DNA of 7,481 nt from Pseudomonadota bacterium. Its GTDB lineage: Bacteria > Bdellovibrionota_B > Oligoflexia > Oligoflexales > JAPPIL01. The number at the start of each line of letters is the position of its first letter. Position 1 is the first letter of the stretch. Positions 1 to 5,774 of this stretch are shown here, piece by piece. The DNA lies in assembly GCA_028877195.1 (NCBI GenBank), contig JAPPIL010000017.1, forward strand, positions 1-7,481. Reading direction: 5' to 3'. The translations under genes and the position numbers were made by a program. The notes beneath the pieces were generated by a model. It saw only the letters and a program-made list of their open reading frames with translations, was not told the DNA's origin and did no database searches.

Positions 1-20
1 CCCCCCCCCCCCCCCCCCCC
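1..20. repeat. 20-base poly-C run at the window edge
   Basis: The first 20 bases are all C. No other homopolymer in the window is near this length; the next longest G/C runs are the two G6 runs at 150-155 and 165-170. Its place at the extreme edge fits a contig end made of poly-G/poly-C read artefact, though a real slippage-prone tract cannot be excluded from sequence alone. It codes for nothing I can recognise. Confidence 0.9.
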
Positions 21-32
21 ATACTAAAAAGA

Positions 33-56
33 GATGTTAGTTATGCAACAAAGCCC
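33..56 (-). mobile_element. Possible terminal inverted repeat of an IS903/IS5-like insertion sequence, body truncated
   Basis: Read on the minus strand from position 56, the sequence begins GGGCTTTGTTGCATAACTA. From memory the IS903 terminal repeat is GGCTTTGTTGAATAAATC, and the two agree at about 15 of 18 positions when aligned from the second G. In this orientation the body of the element would extend toward lower coordinates, where only about 12 more bases remain before the poly-C edge, so no transposase is visible. The element would lie just downstream of pdhC. A chance match is possible; the second end and the target duplication are not in the window. Confidence 0.35.
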
Positions 57-138
57 TTCTCCCCCTCATGTGTGCGCAGCACGTCTAATGTTAGCGAGCG
101 AATAAAATTTTGTTTCCGACTCAAACCAGCATATGTCT
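57..138. other. Non-coding spacer downstream of pdhC
   Basis: This is the stretch between the pdhC stop codon and the IS-like end. It holds a small stem-loop (about 71-83) and an AT-rich patch around 101-116 (AATAAAATTTTGTTT). No reading frame here has recognisable protein features; the plus-strand frame that starts at 72 runs straight into the antisense of pdhC and looks like a shadow. No convincing promoter or hairpin followed by a T-run is visible on either strand. Confidence 0.6.
71..83. repeat. Small stem-loop, copy related to 5761-5773
   Basis: GTGC-GCA-GCAC forms a 4-bp stem with a 3-base loop (72-82). Together with its right flank it matches positions 5761-5781 at 17 of 21 bases. One stem pair differs in a compensating way (G-C here, A-T there). 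It lies downstream of pdhC, while the other copy lies in the clpA-trpS gap. The stem is too short to be a terminator by itself. Confidence 0.35.
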
Positions 139-1374
139 TTAGGACGATAGGGGGGAGGTGTGGAGGGGGGAAAGCCCTCCACATACAAATGGCAGTTCCA
201 AATTCCCCGCTAAAGTCGCTAAAAACCTCGCCCCCATTGCACCATCAACGACCCGATGGTCGCACGATAACGTCAAAGTCATCTCCTTGCGCACGCTTAA
301 CTGCCCACCTTGACCAAGAGCAAGCTGGTCGCGCACCGCTCCGACCGCAAGTATCGCCGCTTGTGGTGGGTTGATGATCGCGGTAAATCTCTCAATCCCA
401 AACATACCGAGATTAGAAATCGTGAACGTGCCACCTAACAAGTCTTCGTTTGCTAACTTGCCTGCCCGTGCCCCCGCAATCGCACTACTCATTCTGCTAT
501 GAAGTTCAACGACCGATAAACGCTCGCTATCCCTAACCACAGGCGTAACAAGACCATTTGGCAATGCTACCGCCGTCGCCAGATGCACCGCATGATGCTG
601 GATAATTTCCTTACCATCATGCCAACTACTGTTAACCTCTGGGTGTTCGCACAACGAATGCACACAGATGTATGAAATAAGAGTGTTGAGATTAAACTGC
701 TGTTTGAATTTGGCCTGCACCCGCAACAACTGACTGACATCTACTGACCGCTGTAAATAAAAGTGCGGCGCTTCATTCTTGGCACTAGTTAGCCGTTTAG
801 CAAGAGCTTTGCGTAGCGTCGAGATTTTGATTCTACTAGCTGTAGGGCTAGCTCTTACGCCTGCTGCACCCCCTCCTGAACTATGAGGTTTAGCATCAAG
901 AGGTTTAGCATCAACAACATCTTGTGCCACCACCCGACCGCGCGGCCCCGTGCCCCGCAAATCATGTAGCTCTAAACCGCTCGCCGCCGCAATCTTGCGC
1001 GCTAACGGCGACGCACGCACTCGACCACTAGCCACTGGCTCTGACACAGATACTGGCTCTGGCTCTTGTGCTTGCTCTGGCGCTGGTTCTTGCGTCGGTT
1101 GCTGACCACCAACTAGTGCCTGTAAATCAAACTTCTCACCCTTAGCGCCAAACACCGCAATCGGTGCACCAACCTGCACGGGTGCATCATCAACGAGTAT
1201 CTGCAGCAAATGCCCATCATCAGGAGCATGATATTCCATCGTCGCCTTGTCAGTCTCTACCTCCAGCAAGGTGTCGCCCTCATTGACCAACTCCCCCACT
1301 TTCTTCAGCCATTTAGCAATCGTGCCCTCGCTCATCGTATCGCTTAACTTCGGCATTCGTAGAATAGTTGCCAT
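139..1374 (-). CDS. pdhC: Pyruvate dehydrogenase E2, dihydrolipoamide acetyltransferase
   Basis: This 411-residue cytoplasmic enzyme is the core of the pyruvate dehydrogenase complex: it moves the acetyl group from its lipoyl arm to coenzyme A. Domains in order: one lipoyl domain (about 1-80) with the lipoylated lysine at K43 in ETDKATME; a Pro/Glu/Ala linker (about 91-117); a peripheral subunit-binding domain (about 119-153, RASPLARKIA...GTGPRGRVVAQDV); a second linker with a DAKP duplication; and the catalytic domain (about 180-396), with the active-site motif DHRVVDG giving H373 and D377. The start is the ATG preceding ATILRMPKLSDTM, the usual E2 N-terminus, with AGAGG 9 nt upstream. The frame stays open upstream to 1491, but that part overlaps pdhB and has no E2 character. 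The family normally ends shortly after LExP; here about 14 extra residues (CGGLSPLHTSPLSS) follow, encoded across a GC-rich hairpin. It is last in the pdhABC run; no E3 gene follows. Confidence 0.95.
   Translation of the reverse strand: MATILRMPKLSDTMSEGTIAKWLKKVGELVNEGDTLLEVETDKATMEYHAPDDGHLLQILVDDAPVQVGAPIAVFGAKGEKFDLQALVGGQQPTQEPAPEQAQEPEPVSVSEPVASGRVRASPLARKIAAASGLELHDLRGTGPRGRVVAQDVVDAKPLDAKPHSSGGGAAGVRASPTASRIKISTLRKALAKRLTSAKNEAPHFYLQRSVDVSQLLRVQAKFKQQFNLNTLISYICVHSLCEHPEVNSSWHDGKEIIQHHAVHLATAVALPNGLVTPVVRDSERLSVVELHSRMSSAIAGARAGKLANEDLLGGTFTISNLGMFGIERFTAIINPPQAAILAVGAVRDQLALGQGGQLSVRKEMTLTLSCDHRVVDGAMGARFLATLAGNLELPFVCGGLSPLHTSPLSS
159..183 (-). terminator. GC-rich hairpin at the 3' end of pdhC, possible terminator or transcript stabiliser
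   Basis: TGTGGAGGG (159-167) and CCCTCCACA (175-183) form a perfect 9-bp stem with a 7-base loop. It sits at the end of the operon but inside the pdhC reading frame, 18 nt before the stop codon. On the minus strand it is followed by a C-rich stretch and not by a T-run, so it is not a standard rho-independent terminator. It could instead act as a 3' stabiliser or an attenuating structure. Confidence 0.4.
885..914. repeat. Perfect 15-bp tandem duplication in the E2 linker
   Basis: GAGGTTTAGCATCAA occurs twice head to tail (885-899 and 900-914). On the coding strand it is in frame and gives the DAKPLDAKP segment in the flexible linker between the subunit-binding and catalytic domains of PdhC. 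Linkers tolerate such length changes, and the perfect identity suggests a recent slippage or duplication. Confidence 0.9.
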
Positions 1375-1383
1375 CTCTAACAG

Positions 1384-1388
1384 CCTCT
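1384..1388 (-). promoter_or_regulatory. Ribosome binding site of pdhC
   Basis: AGAGG lies 9 nt before the ATG at 1374 and supports that start over the in-frame upstream extension. It is inside the 58-nt pdhB-pdhC gap, the largest gap in the block. The gap holds no clear promoter and only weak fold-back potential. Confidence 0.65.
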
Positions 1389-1432
1389 TCGCACAAACAG
1401 TTTCTGAACTACACCAATGAGCAAAACACCCG

Positions 1433-2437
1433 TCATGCTTGCGTATCCATATAAAGCAGCTGGCGCACCGCCGCCACGACTTCCTCGACACTAGGCAACG
1501 TTGCCCGCTCTAAATGGTCAGCATAAGGAACAGGCAAATGCTTGGCACTAACCCGCGCAACAGGAGCATCAAGTTCATCAAAGCACCGTTCTTGAATTTG
1601 CGCCGCGATTTCAGCACCAATAGCCGCAAAAGCAGGCGCTTCCTCAACGACCAGCAAACGATGCGTCTTATTGACCGACGCAACCAACAACTGCGTATCA
1701 AGCGGCTGCAAGGTCATCGGATTGATAATCTCTAAACTCACATCATCACCAAGCACGTCCGCCGCCCGCAAGACCAGTTTGAGCATCTTCCCCCAAGCGA
1801 CAACAGTCGCATCTGTTCCCTCACGCACCACCATGCCCTTACCAAGCGGCAACAAGTATTCAGCGTCAGGAACTTCACCTGTATCGCCATACATAAACTC
1901 GCTTTCCAAAAAGATAACTGGGTTATCATCACGAATCGCCGCTTTCAACAAACCTTTGGCATCGTAAGGAGTAGAAACCGCCACCACCACCAAGCCTGGC
2001 ACATGCGCAAGGAAAGGCTCAATATACTGGGAATGCGTCGCACCAAGCATGTGCGCCACCCCATTAGGGCCGCGCAGCACTAATGGCACTTTGAATTGTC
2101 CGCCCGACATGTAGCGCACCTTCGCCGCATGATTGATGATTTGATCAAAAGCTTGGATACCAAAATTCCACGTCATCATCTCAATTATCGGTCGCAACCC
2201 CGCCATCGCCGCACCGATGCCCAAGCCCGCAAAACCAGCCTCCGAAATCGGTGCATCAACCACCCGCCGTGCCCCAAACTCCTTCAGCATCCCCTTGCTG
2301 ACCTTATATGCACCATCATATTCAGCCACCTCTTCACCAAGCAAAAATATATCAGCATCACGACGCATCTCCTCACACATCGCTTGCCGCAACGCCTCCC
2401 TAATGCTGATCTTCGTCGCTTGTGTCGGCACTGTCAT
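1433..2437 (-). CDS. pdhB: Pyruvate dehydrogenase E1 component, beta subunit
   Basis: This 334-residue subunit pairs with E1-alpha in the alpha2-beta2 thiamine-diphosphate enzyme that decarboxylates pyruvate and acetylates the lipoyl group of E2. The N-terminal pyrimidine-binding domain has the family signatures LGEEVAEYDGAYKVSKGM (33-50, with the glutamates that contact the cofactor), DAPISEAGFAGLGIGAAMAG (61-80) and GPNGVAHMLGATHSQ (123-137), where H135 matches the conserved active-site histidine of the family. The C-terminal transketolase-like domain (from about 200) includes LEIINPMTLQPLD and LLVVEEAP. Length is normal for the family. The start ATG directly abuts the pdhA stop codon (TAGATG), with an ideal GAGGAG site inside the last pdhA codons, so translation is probably coupled to pdhA. 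A 58-nt gap separates it from pdhC. No key residue appears to be missing. Confidence 0.96.
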   Translation of the reverse strand: MTVPTQATKISIREALRQAMCEEMRRDADIFLLGEEVAEYDGAYKVSKGMLKEFGARRVVDAPISEAGFAGLGIGAAMAGLRPIIEMMTWNFGIQAFDQIINHAAKVRYMSGGQFKVPLVLRGPNGVAHMLGATHSQYIEPFLAHVPGLVVVAVSTPYDAKGLLKAAIRDDNPVIFLESEFMYGDTGEVPDAEYLLPLGKGMVVREGTDATVVAWGKMLKLVLRAADVLGDDVSLEIINPMTLQPLDTQLLVASVNKTHRLLVVEEAPAFAAIGAEIAAQIQERCFDELDAPVARVSAKHLPVPYADHLERATLPSVEEVVAAVRQLLYMDTQA

Positions 2438-3481
2438 CTAATGCTCCTCGTGCCCGTCTATCGCCACCAAGACATCTTCATAAATCGCCGCGACGGGCGC
2501 AAGTTCAGCCGCATCAGCCTGCTTCTCGATCACTCGCAACTCGGTTTTTACGGCATCAACATCTGCTTGTAACTGCTCGGCTTCGACACCCACAGCAAGT
2601 AAATCGTCTCGCAATTGGATAAGCGGATCAAGTTGTTGAAACTCCTGCAACTCACCTTCAGGACGGTAATTAGCAGGATCAGATACCGAATGCCCACGAT
2701 AACGGTAGGTCAATGCCTCTAACAAGTATGGTTTTTTATCTTGGCGCATCCGCTTGACAATCGCAGCCGTTTGCTTCAGCACAGTTCGGACATTCATCCC
2801 ATCCATGTCAGCGGCAGCAACACCAAAACCCTGCGCACGTTGATAGATATGCTTGATAGCAGTAGTGCGTTTGATGTCCGTTCCCATACCATAGCGATTG
2901 TTCTCAACGATAAACAGCACTGGCAAGTCCCAAATCGCCGCCATATTCAATGCTTCTAACACCTGCCCCTGATTGATCGCCGCATCACCTAAATAACACA
3001 CCACTATGTCATCTTCTTGACGGTAATTGATTTTGAACGCCATACCTATTGCTAACGGCACTTGCCCACCAACGATACCATGCCCACCAAAAAACCGCCG
3101 CTCGGCACTAAACATGTGCATCGAGCCACCTTTGCCACGACAACAGCCCGTCGCCTTGCCAAACATTTCGGCCATCACCTGCACCGCAGGGATGCCTTTA
3201 GCAATCGCTTGGGTATGTGAACGATAAGCAGAGATGACATAATCACTATCCCGTAACGCCGCCTGCACCCCAGCACACACCGCCTCCTGCCCGATATGAA
3301 GATGACAAAAGCCAGAAAACTTACCCTGCGTATAAGCGATATGCACCCGTTCCTCAAAACGCCGAAAAAACAACATCTGCCGATAAACTTTCAGATATCG
3401 CTTCACTTCCGTTGCTGTCATCTTGGCAGTTTGCTTGCTTTTCACTTCCTTTGCTGACAGCTTGGCACTCTTCTTGGTCAT
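2438..3481 (-). CDS. pdhA: Pyruvate dehydrogenase E1 component, alpha subunit
   Basis: This 347-residue subunit supplies the diphosphate-binding half of the E1 active site. Visible signatures: FRRFEERV (39-46), GFCHLHIGQEAV (57-68), the GKGGSMHMF and GGHGIVGGQVPLAIGMAF stretch (116-149), the thiamine-diphosphate motif GDAAINQG...ENN (165-195), and the RYRGHSVSDPANYR loop (260-273), equivalent to the phosphorylation loop of mitochondrial E1-alpha. The third position of the usual GDG motif is Ala (GDA); the metal-binding Asp and the final Asn are kept. The first 29 residues carry a 13-residue tandem duplication rich in Lys. The start chosen overlaps the fabF stop (ATGA), which favours coupled translation, but no good ribosome site is seen. 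Met21 (codon at 3421) is an alternative start that would remove the extension and fit the usual E1-alpha N-terminus. It is followed immediately by pdhB. Confidence 0.95.
   Translation of the reverse strand: MTKKSAKLSAKEVKSKQTAKMTATEVKRYLKVYRQMLFFRRFEERVHIAYTQGKFSGFCHLHIGQEAVCAGVQAALRDSDYVISAYRSHTQAIAKGIPAVQVMAEMFGKATGCCRGKGGSMHMFSAERRFFGGHGIVGGQVPLAIGMAFKINYRQEDDIVVCYLGDAAINQGQVLEALNMAAIWDLPVLFIVENNRYGMGTDIKRTTAIKHIYQRAQGFGVAAADMDGMNVRTVLKQTAAIVKRMRQDKKPYLLEALTYRYRGHSVSDPANYRPEGELQEFQQLDPLIQLRDDLLAVGVEAEQLQADVDAVKTELRVIEKQADAAELAPVAAIYEDVLVAIDGHEEH
2444..2449 (-). promoter_or_regulatory. Ribosome binding site of pdhB inside the pdhA 3' end
   Basis: GAGGAG lies 6 nt before the pdhB ATG and encodes the two final glutamates of PdhA. 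Strength and spacing are near the optimum, which suits equal production of the two E1 subunits. Confidence 0.75.
3402..3477. repeat. Imperfect 39-bp tandem duplication at the start of pdhA
   Basis: Two units with a 39-base period begin at 3402 and 3441. They share the blocks TTCACTTCC, TTGCTG and CTTGGCA with scattered substitutions between. On the coding strand the units are in frame and give KSAKLSAKEVKSK (residues 4-16) and QTAKMTATEVKRY (17-29) of PdhA, that is K/Q-x-A-K-x-x-A-x-E-V-K. The substitutions suggest an older event than the perfect repeat in pdhC. Confidence 0.75.
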
Positions 3482-4713
3482 CGCTGGCTCGGCTGTGGTT
3501 GGGCGTTAGGGGCGGCAAAAATCAACGTCGCATTAACTCCCCCAAAACCAAATGAATTAGAAAGGGCATAGGTAAATTGACGCTCAATCGCACTGTTAGG
3601 CACGTAGTTTAGGTTGCCGTCGGGATCTTGAAGGTTTATTGTCGGTGGCGCAATTCCATCTCGCAACGCCAATACTGTAAACACCGCTTCAATGCCACCC
3701 GCAGCCCCCAAGCAATGCCCCGTCATACTTTTAGTTGAAGATACCAGCATCTTGTCGATAGCACTAAACAGTCTAGTTATCGCATCAGTCTCATAACGGT
3801 CATTCATCGGGGTAGATGTGCCATGCGCATTGATGTAATCAACCGCATCGATATGTGCATCCTGTAACGCCGCCCGCATACAGCTTTCCATGCCAACACC
3901 ATCAGGGCGTGGCGCAGAGATGTGGTAAGCCTCGCCGTTACAGCCATAACCGATAAGTTCCGCAAAAATTACTGCTCCTCTGTCCTGCGCATGTTGCCAT
4001 TCTTCTAACACCAGTATGCCCGCACCTTCGCCGATAACAAAACCATCCCGTTGCTTATCAAAAGGACAGGAAGCCGCAGGCACATTGCGGGTTGACAATG
4101 CCTTCATATTAGCAAAACCGACGACACCAACTGGACTAATCGCCGCCTCTGCGCCCCCACAGACCATGACATCACAATCACCACGCTGAATTACACGATA
4201 CGCCTCACCGATACCTTGATTGCCACTCGCACAAGCGGCAGTCGGCGCAAGGTTGATGCCGCGTAGTTGATGTTGCTTGGCAACCAGACCCGTTGCCATA
4301 TTTGGAATAGTATAGGGAATAAAAAAAGGCGAAACTTTGCGCTGCCCGCCAGTTGTCAGTTTCGCACTGTTGTTTTCTATATCGGCAAGTGCGCCAATAC
4401 CAACACCGATCGAACAGCCAGCACGGTCGGGGTCAGTGATAAGGTTGTCGCCAGCCATCTGCACGGCTTCATGGCTCGCAACGAGTGCGAATTTGATAAA
4501 GCGACTGATACGCCTGTTGTCTTTGGCGGCTAACACATGCTCGGCGGCAAGATCTTTCACTTCGCCAGCGATCTTGACATTGATGTCTGCGGGGTCAAAT
4601 AGACTTATGCGGTCGATACCAGTTTGACCATTGATGATGTTTTGCCAAGCATGGTCAATATTATTGCCAGTCGCGGCAACCACCCCCATGCCTGTAACTG
4701 CGACACGTCGCAC
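3478..4713 (-). CDS. fabF: Beta-ketoacyl-ACP synthase II
   Basis: This 411-residue cytoplasmic condensing enzyme extends acyl-ACP with malonyl-ACP in type II fatty acid synthesis. The thiolase-fold signatures are complete: active-site Cys161 in TAACASG, His297 in NAHGTSTP, Lys328 in STKSMTGH and His333 of the same motif, plus the C-terminal SNSFGFGGVNATLIF (usually GGTN). Length equals the usual FabF of about 410 residues. I chose GTG at 4713 as the start because the protein then begins M-RRVAVTGMGVV like other FabF proteins, and a GAAGGA site lies 9 nt upstream. An in-frame GTG at 4743 would add 10 residues and overlap trpS by 31 nt, and is less likely. The start overlaps the trpS stop by one base and the stop overlaps the pdhA start by four. 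No acpP or fabG accompanies it, so it is separate from the usual fab cluster; its link is to PDH, the source of acetyl-CoA. Confidence 0.95.
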   Translation of the reverse strand: MRRVAVTGMGVVAATGNNIDHAWQNIINGQTGIDRISLFDPADINVKIAGEVKDLAAEHVLAAKDNRRISRFIKFALVASHEAVQMAGDNLITDPDRAGCSIGVGIGALADIENNSAKLTTGGQRKVSPFFIPYTIPNMATGLVAKQHQLRGINLAPTAACASGNQGIGEAYRVIQRGDCDVMVCGGAEAAISPVGVVGFANMKALSTRNVPAASCPFDKQRDGFVIGEGAGILVLEEWQHAQDRGAVIFAELIGYGCNGEAYHISAPRPDGVGMESCMRAALQDAHIDAVDYINAHGTSTPMNDRYETDAITRLFSAIDKMLVSSTKSMTGHCLGAAGGIEAVFTVLALRDGIAPPTINLQDPDGNLNYVPNSAIERQFTYALSNSFGFGGVNATLIFAAPNAQPQPSQR

Positions 4714-5741
4714 TAGCTTATATCCTTCTTGTCGTCGGCGCACGGCGAAACAAAGCCAATGGCACTGTTGACGGCAGCTAAAGTTTTTTGGGCGACCGCA
4801 CGTGCCTGTTCCGCACCTTTATTCATAATGCTTTGCAGGTAGGGACGGTCAGCAAGCAATGCGGTAATCCGCTGCTGTAATTGTAGCACTTCCGCACTAA
4901 CGACCTCAATACAGTCTGCTTTCAGTCGTCCGTAGTTTTGACCTTGATAACCAGCTTCCAAATCAGCGATCGCTTTGCCGCTGATCGCCGCCTGCATCGC
5001 CAGTAAATTGCTGACCCCTGCCTTCTGTTCCAAGTCATAGCGAATTTCAGTGTCGGAATCAGTAGTTGCACGACGGATTTTTTGTGCGATGCTGTCCTTG
5101 CTATCGTGCAGGTAGAGCACTCCTTCGGGGCTGGGGTTGCTCTTACTCATTTTTATTTTGGGATTACGCAAGTCCATAATCCGTGCGCCAACTTTGGGAA
5201 TATAGGCATCGGGCACGATAAACAAGGGTTTAGCCATGGTCTTGTTAAGGCGTTGGGCGAGGGTGCGGGTCAACTCCAAGTGCTGACGCTGATCTTCGCC
5301 GACAGGCACGAGGTTTGCCTGATAGAGCAAAATGTCAGCCGCCATTAGCACAGGGTAATTGAATAGGCCTGCGGGGATATTGCGCCCAGCTTTGCTGCTT
5401 TTATCTTTGAACTGGGTCATCCGCTGAAGTTCACCCATGTAGGTGTAGCAATTCAATAGCCAAGCAAGCTCTGCATGCTGCGAGACCTGCGATTGGGCAA
5501 AGAGACAACAGCGTTCAGGATTGATGCCAGCAGCAAGATAGGTTGCCAATGCATAGTAGGTGTTGTCCGTCAACCCTTGCCGACCAGTTACGATCGCATG
5601 CAGGTCAACGACGGCAAAGTAGCAGTCAAAGCGATCCTGTAGCGCAACCCAGTTCTTGAGTGCGCCGAGATAGTTGCCGATAGTTATATGATTGGTCGGT
5701 TGAATCCCAGACAGTATGCGCTGGCGTGGCACTGGAGTCAT
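4713..5741 (-). CDS. trpS: Tryptophanyl-tRNA synthetase
   Basis: This 342-residue class I synthetase attaches tryptophan to tRNA-Trp in the cytoplasm. The Rossmann-fold HIGH-type motif appears as TIGN (20-23) in SGIQPTNHITIGNYLGA, and the KMSKS loop is intact at 197-201. NCYTYMGELQRMTQFKDKS (97-115) and AADILLYQ, with Asp136 expected to recognise the indole nitrogen, are typical of bacterial TrpRS, as is the C-terminal KGAEQARAVAQKTLAAVNSAIGFV. Length is slightly above the E. coli enzyme. The ATG at 5741 has AGGTG only 1 nt upstream; a GTG three codons later (5732) would have a spacing of 10 nt, so the N-terminus may be three residues shorter. It lies 33 nt after the Clp gene. Its stop codon overlaps the fabF start, and its 3' end carries the fabF ribosome site. 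Confidence 0.96.
   Translation of the reverse strand: MTPVPRQRILSGIQPTNHITIGNYLGALKNWVALQDRFDCYFAVVDLHAIVTGRQGLTDNTYYALATYLAAGINPERCCLFAQSQVSQHAELAWLLNCYTYMGELQRMTQFKDKSSKAGRNIPAGLFNYPVLMAADILLYQANLVPVGEDQRQHLELTRTLAQRLNKTMAKPLFIVPDAYIPKVGARIMDLRNPKIKMSKSNPSPEGVLYLHDSKDSIAQKIRRATTDSDTEIRYDLEQKAGVSNLLAMQAAISGKAIADLEAGYQGQNYGRLKADCIEVVSAEVLQLQQRITALLADRPYLQSIMNKGAEQARAVAQKTLAAVNSAIGFVSPCADDKKDIS
4723..4728 (-). promoter_or_regulatory. Ribosome binding site of fabF, decides its GTG start
   Basis: GAAGGA lies within the last trpS codons, 9 nt before the GTG at 4713. It is the main reason to prefer that start over the GTG at 4743, together with homology of the resulting N-terminus. Confidence 0.75.
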
Positions 5742-5760
5742 GCACCTATCGACGACTGTT

Positions 5761-5773
5761 TATGCGCAGCATA
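5761..5773. repeat. Small palindromic stem-loop in the clpA-trpS gap
   Basis: TATGC-GCA-GCATA forms a perfect 5-bp stem with a 3-base loop. It fills the middle of the 33-nt gap between the Clp stop codon and the trpS ribosome site. With its flank it resembles positions 71-91 (17 of 21 bases). It is too short and lacks a T-run, so I do not call it a terminator. Confidence 0.4.
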
Positions 5774-5774
5774 T

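Noticed and set aside
96..105. GAGCGAATAA shared with 7471-7480
   Set aside because: One copy lies in conserved Clp coding sequence; a 10-base match in this length is expected by chance.
150..170. G-quadruplex at the pdhC 3' end
   Set aside because: There are only two G6 runs with GG pairs between them, so at best a weak two-layer structure; the 9-bp hairpin explains the region better.
72..374. Plus-strand 100-residue frame at the left edge
   Set aside because: Most of it is antisense to the pdhC 3' end, it has no recognisable domain or ribosome site, and its composition is that of an antisense shadow.
1400..1425. tRNA-like GGTGTAGTTC in the pdhB-pdhC gap
   Set aside because: The gap is only 58 nt and shows no acceptor or anticodon stems, so it cannot hold a tRNA.
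1375..1491. In-frame upstream extension of pdhC (39 residues)
   Set aside because: It overlaps pdhB, is rich in Cys, Trp and Arg, and precedes a standard lipoyl-domain start that has its own ribosome site.
2096..2572. Plus-strand 158-residue open frame
   Set aside because: It lies wholly antisense to pdhB and pdhA, which have clear family motifs; the translation is low-complexity His/Arg/Leu-rich.
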